Positions 12,558 to 23,994 of a DNA stretch of 64,000 nucleotides are shown here, one piece after another. The stretch comes from Hymenolepis diminuta (lineage: Eukaryota > Platyhelminthes > Cestoda > Cyclophyllidea > Hymenolepididae), in contig CAADRB010000002.1 in NCBI GenBank assembly GCA_900708905.1, positions 2,331,830-2,395,829 of the forward strand. The letters run 5' to 3'. How positions within the stretch are numbered: position 1 is the stretch's first letter; each line of letters opens with the position of its first letter. The notes beneath the pieces were generated by a model, which saw only the letters and a program-made list of their open reading frames with translations, had not been told where the DNA came from and searched no databases. The translations under genes and the position numbers were made by a program.

Positions 12558-13736
12558 ATGGGAGAAAACGGAGATTTACAGGATTTCGAAAGCATTGTGG
12601 ATGATGACGGAGTTCTTAAAAAGATTGTTCTACGAGGTTTGATTCCAGTTAAGCCTTCTCAATACAGTGAAATTATTGCGGAAATCTGTCGTACATATGA
12701 AGAAGGGCCGAAGAAAGGGAAAACTGTAGAATCAGATGAAGGAAAAGATGGGATATGTGCGATACATTTCGATAACACGGAAGGCGACTCCGATGGCCTA
12801 AAATGCGCACTATTATCTATGGAACTGGGGGAAATCAGTGAATTTATTTTACAACCTGAATATACCGACAGCGACGAAGTACTTCATTATCGCATTAAAT
12901 TAGTTGATTTTTACAGGTTTTATGAATGTCCAACGCGTTCTCGCGAAATCTACATCATTGGACCTGATTACGGTCAGCCCTTAATGCCAGGTCAAAAAGT
13001 TGACATTCACGCCAAAGGATATTGTGACGGCAAACTTTACCATGATCATAAATCAAGCGTATATGTTGGGGATGCAGGTTATACTGAGTTGCCTCGGACA
13101 GTTGTTGCACACTTGAATTTTATGCGTTCTCAAGGCGGGTGGATGAGATTGAATGATACAAGAGAGATATCAGCTAAAGAACGAGAAAAATTCGGTTTTC
13201 CTTCTGATGTAGCGGTGTGGTATAATGTGGAAGTTACCTCTTCTGAAATCGACAATATTGTCTTCAGCAAGGAGAAGGCAGATGATTTCTTTAGAGCTGG
13301 AAAAAGTCAAGTAGCTGAAAAGATATACGAATACTGTACTAATATTCTAAATGAAGAATCAAAAGAGACTTATGACAAAGCATTACTCAATGCTGCACTC
13401 GCTTCACTGCAAAATAATCATCCTGATAAATGCATAGATTATTGTCTAACCTATGAGAATAGCGCCGGAGAAGACGATAATAGCCATTTCAGATTAGGAC
13501 AGGCCTACTTCATGAAATACGACTTTCGAAAGGCTGAAGAGCATTTTAAAAGAGCTCTTGAATTCAGCAATGATAATAATAAGCCTGAAATTTCACAGGC
13601 AGCTCACTTATCCGATTGCAGATATAAAACGAAGTATGATAACATACTCAAAACAATTAAAGACCATGGGCCGGTACGTTCACTTTCACATTCCTCTGAA
13701 CACTCTATTTAGGTCCTACTTGCTAGAGAAATATGA
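12558..13736 (+). CDS. Degenerate FKBP-type immunophilin with TPR region
   Basis: The frame is open from 12534, but the first ATG is 12558 (MGENGDLQDF), aligned with the MGE start of the paralogue at 22476. One long exon to 13673, then a 39-bp GT-AG intron and a short last exon ending at 13736 (about 379 aa). Residues about 1-125 and 130-230 match the two FKBP domains of the paralogue, including VLKKI near the start, QPEYTDSDE and KLVDFY. The aromatic of the proline pocket is missing (GWN in the paralogue reads GLK here), so isomerase activity is unlikely. The TPR part keeps NAALASL and FRLGQAYF but lacks some basic and Asn residues of the Hsp90-binding clamp. It lacks the first two introns of the paralogue. 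AATAAA follows at 13770. Role unknown; perhaps a non-catalytic co-chaperone. Confidence 0.8.
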
Positions 13737-13769
13737 GATTAACCAACCCGATATCGCTCTTCTCTGAAG

Positions 13770-13775
13770 AATAAA
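13770..13775 (+). terminator. Polyadenylation signal of the degenerate FKBP gene
   Basis: AATAAA 33 bp after the stop codon. Cleavage downstream of it would fall close to or inside the 3' end of the convergent primase gene, whose stop codon is at 13807. Confidence 0.55.
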
Positions 13776-13806
13776 TAATTTAATTTCTATCAAAAAGACT
13801 TCTATA

Positions 13807-15269
13807 TTATGATAAGTTAACAACATCTTGCAAAGGAAGCTTATTATCCACGTTACTGACCTCAGTAGAGGCAGATAAACGATTAATAAAGTTCTCAAAG
13901 AACTCAATGTACGGTCGAAGAGCAGTGCCCTTGTAGGCTAGTAGATGCTGTCCAGTAGGTTCTTCAGTTCCACTAGTCGTTCGAGATATTTGTTCAACTA
14001 GACTGGTCAAGCTAGGAACTGTCAAAGGGTTGAATTCTTCAATATTTTGAGCATCGAAGGGAACACAAACAAAACCGGTTTTCGGGTGAACACAGAATGG
14101 GCTCTTGAGTAAGTGACCAGTGCCTAAAGTTGTAAAAGAAGTATAAAAGGGACGAAATTACACAAACCTGTCGAGACGTTAGAATCCAATCTGGGATATA
14201 GAGTATTTAGGACAATATCCTTGATAATATTGTTACGTCTTACTTCTTGGAGGAAAAGTTTGAGTGTATTCCATCGTTTAGCTGTTGAACTATTGTCGCT
14301 GCTATCAGAAGTCCATTGATCAGTCAGCTTATTTCGTTGGAGAGTCATATCAGCGGGAAGATGCTTAAGAACCCATTTTATGCGTTCAGGATAACAAGAA
14401 TTGAGCATATCTTGAGAAATACAGTAATTTGAAAAACGTGGGCATAGCAGACTTGCGGCTGATTCAATAGATGGATGAAGAGGTTGGTCAACAAGTTGAG
14501 CAGCCTTTTTGCTCTAAAAGGAAAAACTACCTCAACTATTTACCCTTACCTTTCGTGCTTCCCCACCATGTGCGAGAGTTAAGTATTCTACAATTGCCGT
14601 ACGTCCGACAGAATCAAGTTGCCGAGCAACGGGATCACAAACCCAACAATGAACACCACGACGACCAGAATAGACCCAAAGGATGTGTTCAAGCCCGAAA
14701 TCCTCCCTTAACGCCCGATCCATACAGATGACAGCACATTTTGCCAGCTCCCAGCACTTTTCACATATTGGAGCTTTAGCATCAGGATTTTGAGCTCCAC
14801 AACAAAATCGAATTTCATCGTAGTCAGTCAAATCAATATCAAAAACCAGTTCTTTCCATTCAGGCTTAAGATTAAAAAATATTAAAGTTTGTTTCGTTTT
14901 ATTAATACAAACACAAATGCAAGATTCCAATACTTACTGTAAACGCAACGGAAGACAGAGATCTCTGTAATTTTGGAGGGGCACTGTAAACAGCACCAAT
15001 ATCTATTTTGTGAGGACATGATTTTATAAGCTCTTTGCGAAAGGAAGCCGAGTCGTTGAAACTTTGATAGCGAACATATACATCACCTGGCAAAGTAAAG
15101 CTAAATTCCCTTCTAGAAAGCTACTTATTAATAACTATTGAAAATAAAGCATTACGACTTCAGACATCTGTTTGGAGCCACATGATAGCCACTTGCACAC
15201 TAATTCACAAGGAAATAATTTCCGATAAAATATCTTAAGATACCGATCGAAATCACCAGTGAACTCCAT
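13807..15269 (-). CDS. PRIM1: DNA primase small (catalytic) subunit
   Basis: Begins MEFTGDFDRYLKIFYRKLF (ATG 15267-15269). Exons in order hold PGDVYVRYQSFND and KIDIGAVYSAPPK (about 14940-15110); the catalytic block KELVFDIDLTDYDEIRFCC with the metal-binding DID; a cysteine cluster C-x-C-type ending ICEKCW; and WVYSGRRGVHCWVCD, the conserved nucleotide-binding motif (14550-14870). A helical exon follows (about 14170-14405), then the last exon 13807-14122 with HLLKSPFCVHPKTGFVCVPFD. This is the p49 subunit of polymerase alpha-primase, which makes the RNA primer at nuclear replication origins and lagging strands. All key motifs look intact and the length is normal for the family. The exact first-intron donor is uncertain; a donor inside codon ATG near 15170 gives matching phase. 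Stop codons of this gene and its plus-strand neighbour are only 70 bp apart. Confidence 0.93.
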
Positions 15270-16954
15270 TTTCAATTCGAAAATCCCGAACTTCTCGGCG
15301 CGGAGTTGAGTTTGACCTCGAAAATGGTCAATCAAAATTCTGAAAATTTAAGCAGTATTCTCCTCATATATTTATATTTATTCCTCTTTTATGAAAACAC
15401 TTTTTATTTTCAATCGCGCAACAATTATCATATCTTTCAGGATACCTAATACTTTCGGCAATTTTTTCCTTTTGGTACTATTCATTTAAAATTCTGCGAA
15501 GTTTTACTATCCATACCGATACAAATAAATTTGTAATGAGTTGTCTTAATTATTTGTAAATTGGCAATCAGTTAAATGTTTACTTGAGACATGTGAAGCT
15601 GCCTGATCTTGTCCATTTTAATAAGCCGAAGCTGCATTCAAGCAGAGTTAGCTCACATTTCTGTGGCTTTAGAGTTCAGGATAATCATAGGAGAGTCATA
15701 TTTGGAAATGACATTAGATTTTTTTCGTGGACTAGTATTACCATTTTAAATAAATATCGCAAGTGAATCTAATTTAATTTTTTAATTGAAAAATACAAAT
15801 CACTCTTTATCAAGCATAGATACAAAAAGCAACTAAATATATGAACACATTTGCATTTTCGAGGGTTTTTTTCTGACTTTCTCCCAGATTTCGGTCGAGC
15901 ATTCTTTCACATGACTCATCCATTTTCCATTTTGTGAAACGATATTCTGTGGTTTGGCATTTACTGAAAATAAACTAATAATCGTACAACCAGCCATATG
16001 AGATCTCTCCCGCTCACTAGTCTTCAAACGAGTTCCCTTAAGTCAGCCAGTCGTATGTAGATCTTTAATCCTCATTTCGTGCTCCATTATAAAGTCCCTT
16101 TGATAAATATCGAACTATTCACTACTTCATCAATATCAATTTAAATGGCTCTGATGCTCAATCTAGATTCTTTACTTGGCCACACAAACTGTACTCTCAG
16201 CCATTTTTTTTAGTTTCATAATATTCCACTCTTCTAATTACGATAAGATTCTTTGTCTAAAACACAAACCATTTCGATTTCCTCCATAAAATTAGTAAGA
16301 GACTCTCAAATCCTTTTCAGTATGAAAAAGATAGCTGGTACAAATGGATGGCAATTATTCGCATACTTTTATATATTCTACTGAAGTGATCTGAAGCTTT
16401 GCCAACACCAAACCTTAAATACTCAAAAGTCGAGTTATCCCTTGTTAGAGCTACCCAAAATAATCTAATATCTAGAACAAGTAAATTTAAGCACTACTTA
16501 TTTAAAAAATAATAGACTCTGCATATCAATAGCCAACAAGTATACATTCGCATACCACTAGCCGTCTTTCTCTCGAGTACGGGGGATTATCACATTAATG
16601 ACTTAATGCCTTAAGTGTTATCAGTATCCGACTCGAGTATTATTGAATTCGTTAAGTATATCTCAAACAGCTCTCTCGCAGGTCTTTCATTTGCTGCCAT
16701 CAATACCTTGTGACATACTCTTGTATTTCTCTCCCAAATAAATAAAGACCAATTTTAACTGTTCTCTATTAAATGCATTAGATGCTGGTATGAAATCCTA
16801 TTGCCATCCTGTAATAATAATATATATCATTACAGATGGAGATAATACTCTTATTCTTACGTAAGTCCAGAGCTTCACAATGGATTGAACATACACTTTT
16901 AGTCAAGAGAAGACAAATTATATATCATACATTTCTTATTACCAATTTTTACAT
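15270..16954. other. Intergenic region, primase to PUS3
   Basis: Contains the presumed primase promoter and the 3' flank of the PUS3 gene. I see no exon chain, RNA gene or repeat copy. Confidence 0.5.
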
Positions 16955-19891
16955 TTAATCATCATCGCCATCATTTCGAGGTCGTTTCGCCTCGACCTTC
17001 TTGATCTTTTCTTCCAGAGACTCTTCCGCTGGTCTTAAAAGAATGGACTTCCTTTTAGGACTCAACAGAGAAGGAGCTTCTCTGGAAACTGCCCATAGAT
17101 AGTCATTTTGTCGGCACTCTGGAAACATTTCTTCCCAAAAAATACATAACAATTAGAAAAGAAAGTGATATTGTAGATATAAAAGCATGAAGCATTTTTT
17201 GACTTACTTTCGACGACCTCTAGCATGGTTTCAGTAATCTTGGCCCTAACAAAAACGTACACAAAAAATAAGCTAGTGAAAAAATAGCCCTATACATTTT
17301 TAAATCCAAAAGCAAAGAAAACTTTGAAGAAATAAAAACATTGGAAGGAATTAGTCGTAATTTGCACGCTCGTCTAAGAAATGTACTTTCTCTGTTAATT
17401 ATAAAAAAGACATAACTCTAACCGAAAACCTTTATCCATATGCTCATCTCAAGGTCGACTTAAAAAGGCCGAAATTTGACACTCCAACAGAAATGAAAAA
17501 TGAACAAGCGCTGATTGTGCTCAAAGCCGGCTATAGAGATTGACAATCATCACCAACTTCATTCTCAAATAGGCCACGATTTTGTCCCTTTAAATAAAGA
17601 GGGCGACGGAAAACCTATTTTCGGAAAAAGTCCATCTTCTATGAATTATTCGTAGAAAAGACATGTAAACCATACTCTTCTTCATTGTACTTTATAACCG
17701 TAATCAAAATTTGGGTACATTAGAACTGCCTAGGAATTCAAGTTTAGCGGCCTAATATTGTGAACATCCCCAATACCAAGAGGAAGTGACAATTGTGCGG
17801 TACAAGTTTCTCTCATTCCAGTGTAAGATCAGGCCGTTCAAAACCAACCGAATACAGGTAGTAGACAACTGCTAGAATTGTAGTCAGCTCACGCTAAAGT
17901 ATGGACGAATATCTGTTAATAGGAGTTTCTCAATCAGGATTAAGCATCACTCAGCAGAACCCTATGTAAAGCAGCACTAATCAATTTTACAGAGACACAC
18001 AAGCCGTTGTCACATCACCAGCTGACATGATGCAATCGATCAAACTGGCACTTGGCGTATTAGGCATTAGAAGTGTCTAACGGGATGATTGAAAGAAACA
18101 TCAAATTATGTATCAAATTAGAGGTACGTTTAAATGCCATTTATCAGCAGGCGTTGTTCGTCTTAAAAATGAAGACCTGATAGAGGAAACATCGCTTAAT
18201 AAAGTAGGCCAGTTAGTCAAAGTTTGTAAAACATCATCTTAAATTTAATCCTATTACAAACCGAAATAAGAGAAATTGCGTTCATGTTTTCGTGGAGCAG
18301 TTTTCAATATACACGCCAGAGCTTGCTCGTGCGAATTCTATTATGTGAATGGTCAAAAACGCTGGCTAATTCCAGTCGATAAGACTGATGACAGAATGCT
18401 ACTTTCTCATAAGAACGGCCCCAAGATACCCTTCCTATACCAAAGTCAAGTATTGTCAAAACCCCCTCTAATGGGCTTAGAAAGTTTATGTTACCGATTT
18501 TCCTCATTCGGAAGTTTGAAGAATGAGCTTTACTGACACAGAAGTAACTGCTTTTAAAATTAATAAGTAAATGTGACATCAAATATTCAACTCACCTCAC
18601 ATTTGTCTGGGTCCATAACTTTTGCACGCATTTGACAATGTCCTCTTGGGCTGCAGGACTTGTCTGCCACTCGATATTTTCGAATTCCGGCTCGAAAAAG
18701 AGCAACGGCTCAGCTAAAATTATACTTAAATCATCCAACATTGCAATACTTCTTACGTTCTGCCATTTGGTACTGCGGTTTTCCGGGAAACTTTTCTACA
18801 TCCAGAAGGGCGTCTAAAATCTTATGAAAATTTAGTAACATGTTCACTAGTAATTACCTCTGGAGACTCTATTTTTCGACCGATGGTGATAAGAAGAGAT
18901 GTTATACAACGGATTTGATGATACAAGAAGGCAGTACCCTTGATATATAGACAGCAAAATCTCCGAGGATTTCTAAAGATTACATATAAGAAAAAAATTT
19001 CAACGGACAATACCCACGTTTTGTCTTCAGACTCATCAAAAATTTTAATTTCATAGATAACTCTTTCATGGTTAACAACCCCATTGTTAACTTGAGAAGA
19101 GCAAAAATTTCTAAAATCATGAAGTCCGATCAATTTTGTGGACGCAGTTCGCATGAGTTCAATATCCAAATCAGCTGCAGGAAAGAAGTACTTATAGGAA
19201 CGACTTAAACAATTGTGTCTTGGGTTAAATTCAAGAGGAACTGGACACCAAGATAGAACACGGATATCCTTGGGGAGATTTTTGTTTACAACTAAGACAT
19301 AATCCACCTCTGGTTTTTCGGGACCTGTAAAATCCCAATAAGATATTTGAAAAATCGGATAAATTACATAAATCGGATTTGTTTTCAGGTGCAATTACGC
19401 CGACACCTTCATGGACATTTGAGCGAACAGTTAAAGCAACTACCTAAATAATGTTAAACAAAAAGTTGGGTCACACCTGTGAAAGGCCACTGACACCCTT
19501 ATCTGTTCTTCCACAAACAGCGAACCCTATTGCGCCGGGATCTTCTATCAAACGGCATTTGCAGAGTGCAGTAATCAAATTCTCGGCGATTGTACATTTA
19601 CTTGAGTCCTGGCGTGCCAATCCACTATAATCCCAACCAGTATAGAGAATCTTAAGGGCAATACGACGTTTGGTGAATCTTAAATAGATATAAAGGCATA
19701 ACTTCATACTTTGAAAAATCCATGGGCTTAATAGGTTTGGTTGACCCAGATTTTTCATAGTTTAACATGCGTCCCTGCAAATTAATTACTTGATCTTCTA
19801 AAGAAATTGCTTTCGCAAGTAATTCCTTCCAAATTAGAGTAAAAAATAACCTTACTTCATAGTTTAATTTTCGAAAATCTAATACAGGCAT
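16955..19891 (-). CDS. PUS3: tRNA pseudouridine(38/39) synthase, TruA family
   Basis: ATG at 19889-19891 (MPVLDFRKLNYE), then a coiled leader ELLAKAISLEDQ, then ALKILYTGWDYSGLA and the catalytic loop CGRTDKGVSG with its Asp (exon 19477-19678). Exon 19014-19324 holds LPKDIRVLSWCPVP and CLSRSYKYFF. The exon ending 18972 has KGTAFLYHQIRCITSLL, the usual C-terminal motif. Short exons then give LLDVEKFPGKPQYQMAE (about 18760-18815) and EFENIEWQTSPAAQEDIVK (about 18598-18714). After a 1.35 kb intron come AKITETMLEVVES (17217-17246) and the tail exon ending RPRNDGDDD. The enzyme converts U38/U39 of tRNA anticodon stems to pseudouridine. Catalytic residues are intact. The first two introns would be only 30 and 31 bp. 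The exact join near 19014/18972 is uncertain. Confidence 0.93.
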
Positions 19892-22475
19892 CCTCACAAC
19901 CCTGGCGAGGCAGCAGCCAGTTCGCATAATTTGCAAGGCCGATTTAGACATAAGTAGTTTACCAACCAATTTCTACAGATAATATAATATAAATTTTCTT
20001 ACAACACGTTATGCAAATATCATAGTTATTTGATCTGGAGTTAATATTTTCACACTAAATTCACATAAATGGACGCTCATTGTTAGCTAACAATCATGGA
20101 GACGTAAGAAAATAAATTCCCTCCAGTCTTCCTATAGATTCTTACATGAAATTTATTAGCTATTATTAATCCGATGCTGATCAAAAGCTTGTTACATGTA
20201 TCAGATAGAATTTACAATAAATTACATAGGTTTTCACAGTACAGTATAGTTTCTCCATATTCTGTTTTGACATTTACAATAGTAAAATTATTTCAAGTGC
20301 GATGTTGAGTTAAGATCAGATTTTACTTTAGTAAATCTCCCAATGTATGTGGCTCCAATGTTCATATTTTCAATTGTCGTTCTCTTGAACGAAATATCCA
20401 AAACGAAGTGTAACGAATGTCATATCAAATTTTATTTTCATTGACTCAGACTCCCCTGGTGTTATTTTCGGAAATAACACGAATTGATCACACAAATGGT
20501 CGTTTGCACAGGACCTAACAATTTAAATGTCGAAAAATGCACGATGTTATCGAAAATATGACAATTTTATAAAATATTAGATTCAGTTAAGTTCATTTGT
20601 TACAGTTGCTTATTCGGCATTACCAGTATTCTGTTCGGGTTTTCAAAAATTATTCAACTTTGAAAAAGGGTAAAATGGTGCAATCATTCATTATTTAAGC
20701 TCGTCCAATTTCAAATGTTTCCCCTCTCCATTCATCGGATAACTTTAACCTAGACTTTGAAAAATTAGGCTAAATTGAACCTCTGTTCGCAAAAATCAAT
20801 ATACTTATCACCAAAATTAACTCTTCAAGCACTCTTAAGATGTTTACAGTATGTTGCAAATTAAAAACACAGCTTCAGAGATATCCTTACTTTTCAAGAA
20901 AGACTTTCTGGTATTTTACCTTCCTCACCGTTTGAAAAATGTATTATTTGAATTTATACATCTCTATTGCTAATTATATTTGTAATACGAGCATTAACTG
21001 AGCAAATAATGGAACTTTATCGATTGTGATTAACAATTGTCTACTTATTCTGACCCTTAAACACATAAGTAATATCGATAACAGCACATTTTAAATTTAT
21101 TTTCAATTAAGAAATTATATTTATAACGCGCAGGTAAGCTGAATGTTATTTTACACTATATTGTTGATTACTTTTTCGAAAATATATTATGATACAAACT
21201 GCATGGGAAAACACACAGAATAGAATTAGAAACTGCATAAATTTTTATGTAAGTTTTTGCTCCACCACCTATTAGGGCTGTTGATCTTTAAATAATGATT
21301 TAATGGTAGGCTATCGGGTTGGCATTTCAAAATACCTTTCCTCCTCTTCGATTCGCGGATTGGATTACATATATATTGCAAATTTCTAGTAAAGATTATT
21401 GTGATTTAATATCTTTCGTTCTTTCTTCCTCTTTAAAAAAAGAATAAAAATTTGATATTTGAATTTTATAAAGTGGTTAAAAAAACTCCCCGATAATTTG
21501 GACAGAGTAAAAGGGATTTAAAAATATATATATTTCAGGGAAATAATTTAGTTCCATTTGAAGCGCCAAACTCTGTATTTTGAAATAAATAATGAGCTGT
21601 ATCAGAAAAAAACAGGTGAATAAAAGGGCTTTAATTTATAAAAATGTGTCCAGTTGATTTAACATTTATTTTGAATCATTTCAGAATACCCTTTAAACAA
21701 TTGACATCTTGATTATGTTCACGTTACTATGATAGGTGAATACGTTTATTATAATTTTCATATGTATCCTCTTATTCACTCCGTCATGAACTTTATTGCG
21801 TTTATTTTCTCTGTAAATACCTCTAAATTTCCCTTAATAGACGTCAACTCATCCTTACTAATCGGCTAGACAAGTGAGACTACTCTGTATCCCCAAGACC
21901 TCAGGTCAAGTCACTTAAATTTCATCAATACAGAACTCCCGATGATGTCAACTTATGATGATCTGACGACTGAAGTCATTTCACTCAACCCACACATCAT
22001 CTACTGCATCCGCTCCTACAATGACACAACTTTCCCCTCTTATTTCTCCAACCTTTCTCTATGTACTCAGAATGGAAATTCAGTTGGAGATTTCTTCCCT
22101 TTTCTCCTTTTTGTTGTATGATGAAGATCGCAAGAAGTTAGAAGAGTGAGACCTCTCGATAAATTCTACTGAAAAGCTAAGAGCACAATGGACAGAATAT
22201 TACGTAATATGAGTATTGCCTTCATAAAAAATTTTTGGGCGAGGAAAAAATAAAGTACCATTTGCTTCATCTATAGTATGTAGATAATATAATGGAAATA
22301 ATTTAAATTCCAAAAAGAATGTTTCAATTTATGAGTAAATAGTAAATTACTTTAAATATAATAATTAAATAGATTTGGAATTTATGCTTTTGATTTAATT
22401 AAATAGGCCAATTGTCGCTGTTTATTGGTCGGTATCGTCAAATTCTGGTTTGATTAAGTTGCTTGCGAGTGTGAC
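19892..22475. other. AT-rich intergenic region between divergent PUS3 and FKBP genes
   Basis: About 2.6 kb separating two divergent start codons, so it should carry both promoters. No open frame of note, RNA gene or repeat copy was recognised; many short A/T runs. Confidence 0.5.
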
Positions 22476-23994
22476 ATGGGCGAGTTTCCTTTGGATGGTT
22501 TCACAGCTCTTACGGAAGATAGAGGCGTTTTGAAGAAAATAATTAAGCCTGGAAAGGTAGACCTCTCGCCAGTTGCAGGAGACGACGTGGTTATGATTTA
22601 TTCTGGCAAATTTATAGGTGGAGATAAAGACGGACAAAATGTTCAATGTACCTCCAATGAAAGGGAGGAACTCACGTTTCGTTTTGGACGACGTAGGTTA
22701 CTTTATTTTGAATCCCTATTTTGTAGCTGTTGTCATGGAAGGTTGGAACATTGTTATACCAACAATGAAGATGGGTGAATCTTGTCAAATATTTGTTACA
22801 CCCGAGTATGCATTTGATGATGGCAATTCGTGTATAATTGATTTGGAATTAGTCGATTTTTACGGTATGTTTATAATAGATCATAGTGATTCTCATCTTA
22901 CTTTTTAGGTGATGATGTAAATCTCTCCAATACTGATTCTGTCTTCTTGACTCGTATTGAAAGAGGTAATGCTGGAACTCCTGTTAGACCTGGCGCAACT
23001 TGTGATATAACTATAAAGGAATATACTAATGAAGAATTCGTTGGTGAACGCCAGTTAACGAAATATATTGCCGGCGATCACGCGTGTAATGATTTGCCAA
23101 AAGGATTTGATATTGGTCTATCTCATATGAATGCTGGTGAAAAGGGTCGGATAAAAGTTGCAAAAGACGTGATCTATCCCAAGGAGTGGTACGAGAAGCG
23201 CGATATTCCCATTGGCGCTTCAATTTACTTCCTTGTCGAAGTTACTTCCTGTGAACAAAGAAAAACTCCCAGTGTTTTCAAGACGTTTACTCAAAAGCTG
23301 GAAAATATGAAGGCCTGGAAGGATAAAGCTAATGAATTTCTCAAGGTGGGAAAGTACACCATCGCTCTTGACATGTATCAAGATCTTCTAGATGATATTC
23401 CCTCTCTTGTTACCACAAGTTTCAAAGAAAATGGACTCCTGCTATCCTTCAAAAGCGCCCTATACCAAAACCGAGCTCTTGCTTATCTCAAACTAAAGTG
23501 CCCGGAGGAATGTCTGAAAGAATGTGATAATGCCATTGATTTGTTTGATAGGAATGAAAAAAGTCTCTATAGGAAGGGTGAAGCTTATCTCCTGATGAGT
23601 GATCACGAAGAAGCTCAGAGGTGGTTCGAGGAAGTTCTCAAAGTCAATCCAGACAATGCTGCCGCAGTAGCCAAAGTGAAGTCCTGCAAGGCTGTTATTT
23701 CCGATCAATTGAAAAAGGAGAACCGAATGTTCGTAGCAGCATTTAAACAGGTGAGTTATTCTTTGCATCGTGAAGTCAGTGGTCATGAGATCGGAACCTA
23801 TCCAATGATTTAAATGGTAAACGGCACTGGTTAAATGTCAGACAGGTCGTGGGTCTCATTCGAACTTCAACATGCTCTTCGGTCTGGATTCAGTCCTAAT
23901 CTCTACCTTTTACATCTTCTAGATGTCTGAATCCAAAGACGACGCGGAGGTGGAGAAAACTGTAGAAATCGCTGAACAGGTCGAAACTAAATAA
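22476..23994 (+). CDS. FKBP/TPR immunophilin (FKBP4/5-like co-chaperone)
   Basis: Four exons: 22476-22692, 22727-22864, 22909-23750 and 23923-23994, with introns of 34, 44 and 172 bp and consistent phases, giving 422 aa. Residues about 1-130 form FKBP domain 1 (VVMIYSGKF; FRFGRP then VVMEGWNIVIPTMKMGE; TPEYAF), which keeps the pocket Trp and Tyr but not the usual FD pair. A second FKBP-like domain follows (to about 250, ending FLVEVTS). Then three TPR motifs: KANEFLKVGKY, YQNRALAYLKL and KSLYRKGEAYL, retaining the Lys/Asn/Asn/Lys/Arg pattern that grips the Hsp90 C-terminus. The protein ends in an acidic tail. This fits the FKBP51/52 class of Hsp90-bound prolyl isomerases in the cytosol. AATAAA overlaps the stop codon and another lies at about 24140. 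A degenerate paralogue lies 9 kb upstream on the same strand. Confidence 0.92.
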
